From: Actinomycetales bacterium Actino_02
Lineage (GTDB): Bacteria; Actinomycetota; Actinomycetes; Propionibacteriales; Propionibacteriaceae
Reading direction: 5' to 3'
DNA: 64,000 nt
Assembly: GCA_001603275.1 (NCBI GenBank)
Contig: LUYM01000005.1
Location: forward strand, 44,115-108,114
Part shown: one piece after another, positions 30,047-38,020 of the stretch
How positions within the stretch are numbered: the stretch's first letter is position 1
Layout of the letters: each line of letters opens with the position of its first letter
Notes under the pieces: model-generated
Database searches by the model: none
Seen by the model: the letters and a program-made list of their open reading frames with translations, nothing else
Told to the model about the DNA's origin: nothing
Made by a program: the position numbers and the translations under genes

Positions 30047-30724
30047 ATGGCCAGGAACTGGACGAGGGTGTCCGTGGCGATCGCCGCAGCCGTCCTGGGG
30101 GCCTTCCTGATTGCGCCCCCGGCCCAGGCAGCATCCACCCTGGTGGCGACCAATCCGTCGGCCCATGAGGAGCTCGGTGAGCGTCCCGGCTGGGTGACTT
30201 TGGCCTTCTCCCGGACCATCGACAAGGCTGTGGTGAAGGTGCTGGTGGTGGGTGCGGACGGCCGCAACCGCGTTGCCGGCGACCTGATCTACTACGGCTC
30301 TTCTGTGATGGTGCAGCTGGACAACGACCTGCCCAAAGGCACCTACACCGTGAAGTACCAGGTGGACCGCAAGGACGGTCAGCCGGAGGGTGGAGCCTTC
30401 CAGTTCGCCTACGGCAAGGGGAATTGGACCGCGGTGGAGAAGTCGTGGAGCGGAACGGCCGAGCAGCCGCCGGAGATGGCCAACCCTGATCCGCAGGGGA
30501 CCGGTCCGGCTGAGCCGAGCGCCAGCGCGTCCGCCGAGCCCACCTTGACACCCAGTGCCGTCGACACGGAGGCTCCGTTCGCAACTGCCTCCGCATCGTC
30601 CAGCTCCACGCCGGCACCGGGCGCGGCCAACAACCCCACACTGTGGTACCTGGTCGGGGGCGGCGTTGCCGCGCTGCTGGTGGTGGCTGCGCTGGGCTGG
30701 TGGCTGATTCGCCGTCGCGGCTGA
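30047..30724 (+). CDS. CopC-domain secreted, C-terminally anchored protein
   Basis: 225 residues. Signal peptide (IAAAVLGAFLIAPPAQA), then a CopC-like beta-sandwich (about 30-125; STLVATNPSAHEELGERPGWVTLAF pattern, LPKGTYTVKY), a Ser/Pro/Ala linker, a transmembrane helix (about 200-220) and RRRG. This is the layout of actinobacterial CopC anchored proteins. Classical CopC begins its mature chain with a copper-binding His; here the mature N-terminus is A-S-T, so copper binding is doubtful. There is no CopD/YcnJ gene nearby. It is divergent from the PLD gene and convergent with the GT4 genes. Confidence 0.75.
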   Translation: MARNWTRVSVAIAAAVLGAFLIAPPAQAASTLVATNPSAHEELGERPGWVTLAFSRTIDKAVVKVLVVGADGRNRVAGDLIYYGSSVMVQLDNDLPKGTYTVKYQVDRKDGQPEGGAFQFAYGKGNWTAVEKSWSGTAEQPPEMANPDPQGTGPAEPSASASAEPTLTPSAVDTEAPFATASASSSSTPAPGAANNPTLWYLVGGGVAALLVVAALGWWLIRRRG

Positions 30725-30752
30725 ACGCGCCAGCGCCGAACTCTGAACCGGC

Positions 30753-32435
30753 TTACGACCAGCCGGCTGCGTCCAAGGTGTTGAACAGCGCCGACCAGCG
30801 GGCCAGGCAGCTCTCCGGGCTGAATCGGTGCACCGACTCCTCGGCGGCCTGACTGAGCCGATCCCGGAGTGCCGGATCCCGCAGGATGTCCAGCGTCCGT
30901 TCAGCCAGCTTGCGCTCGTCCCCCTCGGGGACCAGGAACCCGGTTCGTCCATCCTCGATGATGTCCGAGGGGCCGTAGCTGAGGTCGTAGGACACCACCG
31001 GGCAGCCATAGGACGCCGCCTCCAGCACCACCAACCCGAAGCCCTCGTAGGCGCTGGTCAGCAGGCAGGCGGAGGCGGAGCGGTAGACCGCGGACGGATC
31101 GGTGGTGTAACCCTTCAGGCTCACCGATTTCTCCAGCCGAAGCGAGCCGATCAGCCGGCGGAGCGCGGCCTCCTCCGGTCCGCGACCGTAGATCTCCAGC
31201 CGGGCCTTCGGCCGATGCTTGACCACCTGAGCGAACGCCCGAATGGCGTGGTCGAGCTGCTTCTGCTGGTCGAGCCGAGCCAGCACCACCACCAGTTCCG
31301 GATCGCGCTCGACCGGAGCGGCCGGAGCCGGCAGCTTCACCGGATGCGGGATCACGAAGAAGTTCTTCTGGTGCCCGTAGTGCGCCTCGGCATCGGCGCG
31401 CTGGGCTGCGGTGAGGAAGACGATGGCATCGGCTTGGGCATGCCGATCCAGCATCGGACGGTAGGTGGCCCGCACCTTCGACACCGAGTAGCCGCTGGCG
31501 TGCGGGTTGTGCAGCACATACAGCCGCTTCACATTGGGACGGCGGTAGTCGAGCACCTCCGGATCGGTGCGCCGCGACTCGACCGACAAGAAGACGTGGT
31601 CGTCGCCGATCACCCGATCCAGGTATTCGTGGATCAGCTCGATATGCGAGTGCAGCACCTTGACCGGCCGTTCGTCGGCGTCGAACATCGTGATCCGCTC
31701 CACCTGAGTGGTCAGGTCGTCGGGGTTGACCACCAGCCACTTGCTCATGAAAGCGGTGTCGTCGCTGCGGTAGTAGATCTCCTGGCGCGGCTTGTTGTAG
31801 TGCAGGTCGTAGTAGGTGGTGCGCCGGATGTGTCCGTCGGTGCCGAACTCGTCGCGCCGAGTGCGTCCGCGGTTCTCGTTGAACCAGTCCCGCACAATCA
31901 GCCGTCCGGCGTAGTCGAAGCGCTTGTAGAGGCGGTACACACCGTTCTCGAAGTAGCGGTAGACGCTGCCGTCGGCATCCTTGATGTAGTCCATGCCCGG
32001 CTCGTCCACCGGGTGGGTGATCGGGTGCTTCGACGGCTCGCCGACCAGCGAGTCGTACAGGTTGATGATCCGGACGCCGTCGCCCAGCGCACCGCGCTCG
32101 TCGATCTCGTGGGCGACATCGTCCAGCTCGGCGGAGTAGTTCATGGTGAGGATCTCGCACTGCACGCCGCCCTGCTCGGCCAGCAGCTTCGCCTTGGTCA
32201 ACACCGAAGCGGTGCGTCCGGCATAGCGGCGCGGGATGGCTCCGACCGCGAAGATGTAGCGGGCCTGCGGCAGCGGACGCAGTTCGGGGATGGTGTCGTC
32301 CCGGGTCACCCGGCGCAGCGCCTGCGCGCGACGGGCGTTGCCACGCAGCAGCCGGAGCCTGCGGACGGCGGATCGGGCCAATCCGGCGGTCCCGGTGGCC
32401 GCCAAGCCGCGTTTAGCCAGCGTCCGCAGGTTCAT
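30753..32435 (-). CDS. GT4 glycosyltransferase, TagE-like (copy 2)
   Basis: 560 residues. The N-terminal region of about 200 residues is shared with the upstream paralogue (GRTASVLTKAKLL; NGVYRLYKRFDYAGR). The GT-B catalytic part follows: LARLDQQKQLDHAIRAFAQV, IYGRGPEEAALRRLI, and the donor-site E-x7-E motif in SAYEGFGLVVLEAASYGCP. The family includes poly(glycerol-phosphate) alpha-glucosyltransferases (TagE) that decorate teichoic acid with UDP-glucose. The ATG at 32435 has AAGGAGG and overlaps the end of the preceding paralogue by 23 bp, so the two are co-translated. Confidence 0.8.
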   Translation of the reverse strand: MNLRTLAKRGLAATGTAGLARSAVRRLRLLRGNARRAQALRRVTRDDTIPELRPLPQARYIFAVGAIPRRYAGRTASVLTKAKLLAEQGGVQCEILTMNYSAELDDVAHEIDERGALGDGVRIINLYDSLVGEPSKHPITHPVDEPGMDYIKDADGSVYRYFENGVYRLYKRFDYAGRLIVRDWFNENRGRTRRDEFGTDGHIRRTTYYDLHYNKPRQEIYYRSDDTAFMSKWLVVNPDDLTTQVERITMFDADERPVKVLHSHIELIHEYLDRVIGDDHVFLSVESRRTDPEVLDYRRPNVKRLYVLHNPHASGYSVSKVRATYRPMLDRHAQADAIVFLTAAQRADAEAHYGHQKNFFVIPHPVKLPAPAAPVERDPELVVVLARLDQQKQLDHAIRAFAQVVKHRPKARLEIYGRGPEEAALRRLIGSLRLEKSVSLKGYTTDPSAVYRSASACLLTSAYEGFGLVVLEAASYGCPVVSYDLSYGPSDIIEDGRTGFLVPEGDERKLAERTLDILRDPALRDRLSQAAEESVHRFSPESCLARWSALFNTLDAAGWS

Positions 32436-34032
32436 CGGAGCCTCCTTGGGGGTGGTTACGCCGCATTGTCTCCCGAGGGGACGGAGCGGCGCTGAGGTTT
32501 TTCGCCAGTGACCCGAATAGTGCTGCCCAACGCTGAACGAAGGCAGCCTCACTGAAGGCCTGGGTGGATGCCTCGGCCGCTGCCGACATCGCCGCCTGCC
32601 GGTCAGGGTTGCGCAGGACGCGGATGATTGCCTCGGCCAGCGCGCGCCGGTCGTTGGGCGGGACCAGATAGCCGGTGACGCCGTCCTTGACGATGTCGGC
32701 CGGGCCGTAGGCCAAGTCGTAGCTGACCACTGGGCAGCCGTTCTGCAGGCTCTCCACCAGGACCAGGCCGAAGCCCTCGTACTTGCTGGTCAGCAGGGAC
32801 AGCCCGGCGCTGCGGTAGACCGCGACCGGGTCGGTGGTGAAGCCGGCCAGCTTCACATTGCGGGTCAGCCCGAGACGGCGGATCTGCGCCTGCAGCGCGC
32901 CGGACAGGACGCCGCGTCCGTACACCTCCAGCCGGGCCTTCGGGACGGCCTTGACCACCTGAGCGAATGCGTCGATGGCGTGGTCGACCTGCTTCTGCTG
33001 GTCGAGCCGAGCCATCATCACCACCCGCATCGGGTCGCGTTCGATCGGCTCGCGCTGCTCCGGCTCTGCGATCGAGTGCGGGATCACGTGGTAGCTGGGG
33101 TGCGGCCCGAAGTGGGCTTCGGCTTCGTTCTTCTGCCGGTTGGTCAGGAAGACGATGGCGTCGACGCCGTCGCTGGTCAGCATCGGGGTGTAGATCGGTC
33201 GGATCCGATGCGGGTCGTCGTAGGGCGGACGCAGATGGGCGTTGTGCAGCACGTGGATCTGGCGGACGTTCGGACGCCGGTAGCCGAGCACCCACTCGTC
33301 GATGCGGCGCGCCTCGCAGGTGAGCATGGCCGGCCGTCCGCCGATCAGCCCGTCCAGACTGGCGTGGATGATCTCGTCGTAGGAGTCCAGGTAGCGCTCC
33401 GGGCGTCCGGCGGCGTCGAAGGTGGTCACCCTTTCCGGGCTGCGCACCTTTGTGACCGGGTCGACCGCCCACCAGATCCCCAGCCGGACCGAGCCGTCCC
33501 GGCGGTGCAGCAACTCCTGGCGGGCCACTCCGTAGTACCTGTCGAAGAAGACGGTGCGTCGCTGCTCGCCGTTGGGCCAGTACTCGTCGCTGCGGATTCG
33601 ATTGCGGGCTTCGTCGAACCAGTCCAGGACGATCGGACGCCCGGCGTAGTCGAGGCGCTTGGACAGCCGATGCACGCCGTGCTCGAAGAAGTGGAACTGG
33701 CCGGCCGCCTGATCGTGCTCCCAGGCCATCCCCGGTTCCTCGAACGGACGGTGCAGGTCCTGGTCGGCCAACGTGGTCGGGTCCGGGAAGTAATCGTGCA
33801 GACTGGCCGCCGTGACGCCGTCGGCGAGCAGGCCGCGTTCGCGCAGATCATGGCTGATGTCGTCCAGCTGGGAGGAGTCGTAGGCGGTCACGATCGTCGA
33901 GCGACGTCCGCCGCGTTCCCACAGGAGTCGGGTCTTGGTGAGGATCGAGGCGCTACGTCCGGCGTGGTTTCGGGGGAGCACATCCACAAGAAACACATAG
34001 TCGACGTCCGGCAGCTCAGCCTCATTGCTCAT
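32413..34032 (-). CDS. GT4 glycosyltransferase, TagE-like (copy 1)
   Basis: 539 residues, same architecture as its neighbour: RSASILTKTRLLWERGGRR, HGVHRLSKRLDYAGRPIVL, MARLDQQKQVDHAIDAFAQV, VYGRGVLSGALQAQI, SKYEGFGLVLVESLQNGCP. The catalytic C-terminal half is the most similar part, showing a tandem duplication. Two paralogues may add different sugars or act at different points of one polymer. It is transcribed divergently from the cytidylyltransferase fusion, with 93 bp between starts. Confidence 0.8.
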   Translation of the reverse strand: MSNEAELPDVDYVFLVDVLPRNHAGRSASILTKTRLLWERGGRRSTIVTAYDSSQLDDISHDLRERGLLADGVTAASLHDYFPDPTTLADQDLHRPFEEPGMAWEHDQAAGQFHFFEHGVHRLSKRLDYAGRPIVLDWFDEARNRIRSDEYWPNGEQRRTVFFDRYYGVARQELLHRRDGSVRLGIWWAVDPVTKVRSPERVTTFDAAGRPERYLDSYDEIIHASLDGLIGGRPAMLTCEARRIDEWVLGYRRPNVRQIHVLHNAHLRPPYDDPHRIRPIYTPMLTSDGVDAIVFLTNRQKNEAEAHFGPHPSYHVIPHSIAEPEQREPIERDPMRVVMMARLDQQKQVDHAIDAFAQVVKAVPKARLEVYGRGVLSGALQAQIRRLGLTRNVKLAGFTTDPVAVYRSAGLSLLTSKYEGFGLVLVESLQNGCPVVSYDLAYGPADIVKDGVTGYLVPPNDRRALAEAIIRVLRNPDRQAAMSAAAEASTQAFSEAAFVQRWAALFGSLAKNLSAAPSPRETMRRNHPQGGSDEPADAG

Positions 34033-34125
34033 ACGCCTGACCCCCTATTCTTGGCACATGATACCGACCGGCCTGCGAGCCAACGCGGGACCGGCGGCCT
34101 TGGCGACAGATCGGAGAACTGGCCA

Positions 34126-35466
34126 GTGGTCAGGGTAATCACCTACGGCACCTTCGACCTCTTTCACGATGGTCATCGGCGGCTGCTCGAACGTGCCAAG
34201 GCGCTGGGCGACTACCTGATCGTCGGGGTGACCACCGAGAACTACGACGACTCCCGAGGCAAGCTCAACGTCGCGCAGAGCCTGATGGAGCGGATCCGCA
34301 ATGTGGTGGAGTCCGGGCTGGCCGATGAGGTGATCATCGAGGAGTATGAGGGCCAGAAGGTCCAAGACATCCAGAAGTACGGCGTCGACATCTTCGCGAT
34401 CGGCTCGGACTGGCTGGGCAAGTTCGACTATCTCAACGACTACTGCCAGGTCGTCTACCTCGAACGCACCAAGGGAGTCTCCAGCACCCAGCTGCGCAAC
34501 GAGAGCGCCGGGGTGCTGCGAGTCGGCGTGGCCGGCGCCGGACGGATCGCCGCCCGGTTCGTGGCCGAAGCCCGCTTCGTCAGCGGCGTCAGTGTGGAGG
34601 CTGTCTACTCGCGGCGGTTCGAGGCGGCCCAGGAGTTCGCCACCCGCCTCGAACTGGAGTGGGCCAACGAGAGCTACGCGGACATGCTCAAACATGTCGA
34701 CGCGGTCTATGTGGCCACCCCGCATCACACCCACTACGACTATGCGCGCCAGGCGATCGAGGCCGGCGTCCACGTGCTCTGCGAGAAGCCGATGACGCTG
34801 AGCCGCGAGCTGACCGCCGACCTGTTCGCTCGGGCCGAGGCCGCCGGCGTGGTGCTGCTGGAGGCGGTGAAGACCGCATTCTCGCCGGGCTTCCAGCGGA
34901 TGGTCGCAGTCGCGCGCAGCGGCTCGATCGGTCAGGTGCGTTCGGTGGACGCCACCTTCACCAAGCTGGTCGGTTCGGGGCGCGAGCTGCACGGCGAGGA
35001 CGGCGGCAGCATCTCCGAGCTGGCCACCTACCCGCTGCTGGCGATCGTGAAGCTGCTCGGCACCGGCTACACCGATCTGCGAACGGTGTCGCTGCGCCCC
35101 GAGGGCGGCGAGGTGGAGGTCTTCTCCAAGATCGACCTGACCTTCCCGCATGCGGTGGCCACGGCCCGCACCGGGATCGGCGTCAAGGCCGAGGGCGAGC
35201 TGATTGTGGCGGGCAGCCGTGGGTACATCTATGTCCCGGCGCCGTGGTGGCTCACGGAGTACTTCGAGGCTCGGTTCGAGGACTCTCGGCAGAACAAGAA
35301 GTACTACTACAAGTTCGACGGCGACGGGCTGCGCTACGAGTTGGCCGAGTTCGCCTCGATGATTCGTAGTTCGGCGCCGGAGTCCTTCAAGCTCCGCGCG
35401 GCGGAGTCGATAGCAATGGCGGATATGATCGAGTCCGCCCGAACGGGCGCAGTGTTCATTCACTGA
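34126..35466 (+). CDS. Glycerol-3-phosphate cytidylyltransferase fused to a Gfo/Idh/MocA oxidoreductase
   Basis: 446 residues in two domains. Residues 1-126 are a TagD-type cytidylyltransferase: YGTFDLFHDGHRRLL with the HxGH site (14-17), and RTKGVSSTQLR (114-124). Such enzymes make CDP-glycerol from CTP. With almost no linker, residues 131-446 form a Rossmann dehydrogenase of the Gfo/Idh/MocA family: RVGVAGAGRIA (132-142), VATPHHTHYDYA and CEKPMTL with the catalytic Lys at about 221. The fusion implies that one chain makes a reduced or oxidised polyol-phosphate and activates it, like the Bcs1 CDP-ribitol fusion by analogy. The GTG start has GGAGAAC upstream. The TagF-like gene follows 28 bp later. 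Confidence 0.85.
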   Translation: MVRVITYGTFDLFHDGHRRLLERAKALGDYLIVGVTTENYDDSRGKLNVAQSLMERIRNVVESGLADEVIIEEYEGQKVQDIQKYGVDIFAIGSDWLGKFDYLNDYCQVVYLERTKGVSSTQLRNESAGVLRVGVAGAGRIAARFVAEARFVSGVSVEAVYSRRFEAAQEFATRLELEWANESYADMLKHVDAVYVATPHHTHYDYARQAIEAGVHVLCEKPMTLSRELTADLFARAEAAGVVLLEAVKTAFSPGFQRMVAVARSGSIGQVRSVDATFTKLVGSGRELHGEDGGSISELATYPLLAIVKLLGTGYTDLRTVSLRPEGGEVEVFSKIDLTFPHAVATARTGIGVKAEGELIVAGSRGYIYVPAPWWLTEYFEARFEDSRQNKKYYYKFDGDGLRYELAEFASMIRSSAPESFKLRAAESIAMADMIESARTGAVFIH

Positions 35467-35494
35467 GAGTTCACCACAGCTTAAGGAGCGCCCG

Positions 35495-38014
35495 TTGAGT
35501 CTGGGGCAGACCTTCCCGTTGAGGTACGCGACCAGGATCACGGGTCGGCTCGGCAGGTCCAAGAACAAACTGGTTCGCGGTGCCTACGGGGCGGCTCGGA
35601 CGGCCGTGCGCCGAGTCGTGAACACGGTCAGCCCGCTGCAGTTGGGCTGGGTCGGCGCCCTGCAGACGGCACGCTGGATCGATCAGACGACCTTCGAGAT
35701 CTCCGGTTGGTCCTTCGAGCGCGGCATGGACCTGCAGGCGAATCCGCCGGTGATCTCGGCGCGGCTGCACAGCTTCGGTCAGCCGGACATCCCCGGCACG
35801 GTCACCGGCTATGACGAGCCGCTGGCCAACACCCGGATGCGGGACGGACGGCTGAACTACACCTCGGCCGGCTTTGTGGCCCGTTTCGACGTCAGCGAAC
35901 TCATCCAGCGGGCCACCACGCGTCCGCGTACCTGGCGGGTGCTTGTGGACGTCCGCTCCGGCGGCACCAAGGCCAGCGGCGGCTTCACTCGCCGCGTCCA
36001 GCTCGGCTCGGCCAACCACCTGTTCGCCCGGGTCTTCGATGCCGTCCAGATCGCTCCGCTGTGGGTGGAACGGCGTGGGCTGGTGTTGCGGGCCGAGCAG
36101 CCCGCCGTGGTCGCTGCGTCCGTGCAGCTGGATGGACGGGAACTGGTCGCCCAGCTGCGCCTGAACGGAATCGAGTTCGGCTCCGCAGCTCTGGTCACTC
36201 CGCAGGCGCAGGTGGCCCTGACCGGGGCCAGCGTGGACGGAGTGGTCCGGGTCACCGGCACCCTGGCGCCGATCGATCCGCACGGCCTGACCAGCCTGAG
36301 CGATCCCGACGAGGACGAGGGCATCTTCTCCCCAGAGCTGGCCGCCGAGACCACGGCGGTGCTCAGCGGCCGGATCGTGGTGACCGACGCCCACGGCCAC
36401 CCGCATGAGGTGGCCACCACCCTCGACCCGGACAGCCTGGAGGCCGCCGAGGCCCTTCCGTTCTGCTACCCCGGACCGGACGGCACTCTGCGAATCCGGG
36501 ATACGGCCGCCATGATGGTGGTGGACGAGTTCAGCGTCGAGGCCGAGCCGAAGCCCACCCTCCGGCTGCGTGGCCGCGCCCTGGGCGACCTGGCCGGCTG
36601 CACGTTGGCCCTTGTCGGGCCGCGGGCGATCCGTGATCTGACCCTCGACCTGCACGATGACGGCTCCTTCGAGGCGTCCGGCTCACTGTTGGCGTCGACC
36701 TGGGGTCAGCCCGATTCGCCGCCTCCGGCCGGCCGCTACACCGTCCGCGGCCACACCCGCGACGGACTGTGGTTCCGAGTGTCGGCGGCCATCCCGCTGA
36801 CTCAGGATGTGCCGAAGGTCGTGGACCTGGATCGATTCCGGGCAGTGATCGGAGTCGGGGAGGGGCGGCGTCCGTCCATTGCGGTCGAGGCGCTGCTGCG
36901 ACCCAAGGAGATCGGTGCCTATCGGCAGGAGAAGCTGGCCCGGCGCTACCAGCGGCCCAGCCAGTCGATCAGCGAGCAGTTCTACTTCGAGTCTTTCGGT
37001 GGCACTCAGGCCACCTGCAACCCGTTCGCACTGGACCGCGAGCTCGCCCAGCGGCTGCCGGACGCACCGCGGTTCTGGGGAGTCAACGACGCCTCGGTGC
37101 CGGTGCCGGACGGGGCGATCCAGGTGGTCCGCGGGTCCGAGGCCTGGTGGAAGGCGCGGCAGAGTTCGCGCTTTGTGATCACCAACGAGTGGCTGAAGAA
37201 CAGCTATTGGCATCACCCCGAGCAGGTGGTCCTCCAGACCTGGCACGGCTCGATGCTGAAGCGGATCGGCCTGGACCGTCCGAGCATGGACCCGCTGCAG
37301 CGTCGGGTGCTGCTCAAGGAGCGGGCCAACTGGGATTTCCTGCTCTCCCAGAACGCGCACAGCACTGAGATCCTGCGCAGCGCCTACGCCTGGGACAAGG
37401 AGATCTGGCAAGAGGGCTACCCGCGCAACGACGCCCTGCTCACCGCCGACCGCACCGCCATCCGGCGCAGCCTCGGTATCCCTGACGACAAGATCGCCGT
37501 GCTCTACGCGCCGACCTGGCGGGAGAACCGCACCGAGATGGTCACCTTCTTGGAGCTCAGCAGCCTGATGGAGGCGCTCGGCGATGACTATCTGCTGCTG
37601 CTGCGCGGGCACTCGCGGACGTTGAACGCCGGCGTGGACGTCCGGCTACCGGGGGTGCTGGATGTGACCAGCTACCCGAACGTCACCGACTTGTTCGTGG
37701 CCGCCGACACGATGATCACCGACTACTCCTCGGTGATGTTCGACTACTCGGTGACCGGCCGTCCGATGATCTTCTTTGTGCCGGACATGGACGACTACCG
37801 CGACTCGCTGCGCGGGGTCTACTTCGACCTCTCCGAGGTGGCTCCCGGCCCGGTGCTGGCCAGCCAAGGTGAGGTGGTCGATGCGGTGCGCGCCATCGAA
37901 TCGAGTGTGCCGACCTATGCCGAGGCGTACCGGAAGTGGCAGGCCCGTTTCAACGCCCACGACGACGGCGAGTCCGCCAAGCGGGTCATCGATCGGTTGC
38001 TGGCGCTGCACTGA
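35495..38014 (+). CDS. tagF: CDP-glycerol glycerophosphotransferase, TagF-like polymerase
   Basis: 839 residues from a TTG with AAGGAG 6 nt upstream. About 460 N-terminal residues form beta-rich modules (starting near GWSFERGMDLQ) of unknown role. The C-terminal catalytic domain has QTWHGSMLKRIGLDRPSM, NAHSTEILRSAY, EGYPRNDALL, VLYAPTWRENRTEM, LLRGHS and TDYSSVMFDYSVTGRP, including the two His motifs (WHG, RGHS) needed in TagF. It would polymerise polyol-phosphate units from a CDP precursor, most simply that made by the fusion enzyme before it. It converges with the EEP nuclease-like gene with a 6-bp gap. Confidence 0.88.
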   Translation: MSLGQTFPLRYATRITGRLGRSKNKLVRGAYGAARTAVRRVVNTVSPLQLGWVGALQTARWIDQTTFEISGWSFERGMDLQANPPVISARLHSFGQPDIPGTVTGYDEPLANTRMRDGRLNYTSAGFVARFDVSELIQRATTRPRTWRVLVDVRSGGTKASGGFTRRVQLGSANHLFARVFDAVQIAPLWVERRGLVLRAEQPAVVAASVQLDGRELVAQLRLNGIEFGSAALVTPQAQVALTGASVDGVVRVTGTLAPIDPHGLTSLSDPDEDEGIFSPELAAETTAVLSGRIVVTDAHGHPHEVATTLDPDSLEAAEALPFCYPGPDGTLRIRDTAAMMVVDEFSVEAEPKPTLRLRGRALGDLAGCTLALVGPRAIRDLTLDLHDDGSFEASGSLLASTWGQPDSPPPAGRYTVRGHTRDGLWFRVSAAIPLTQDVPKVVDLDRFRAVIGVGEGRRPSIAVEALLRPKEIGAYRQEKLARRYQRPSQSISEQFYFESFGGTQATCNPFALDRELAQRLPDAPRFWGVNDASVPVPDGAIQVVRGSEAWWKARQSSRFVITNEWLKNSYWHHPEQVVLQTWHGSMLKRIGLDRPSMDPLQRRVLLKERANWDFLLSQNAHSTEILRSAYAWDKEIWQEGYPRNDALLTADRTAIRRSLGIPDDKIAVLYAPTWRENRTEMVTFLELSSLMEALGDDYLLLLRGHSRTLNAGVDVRLPGVLDVTSYPNVTDLFVAADTMITDYSSVMFDYSVTGRPMIFFVPDMDDYRDSLRGVYFDLSEVAPGPVLASQGEVVDAVRAIESSVPTYAEAYRKWQARFNAHDDGESAKRVIDRLLALH

Positions 38015-38020
38015 CCCCGG

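Noticed and set aside
30828-32495. 555-codon + strand frame opposite a GT4 gene
   Set aside because: Shadow of the glycosyltransferase, which has complete catalytic motifs and a ribosome site.
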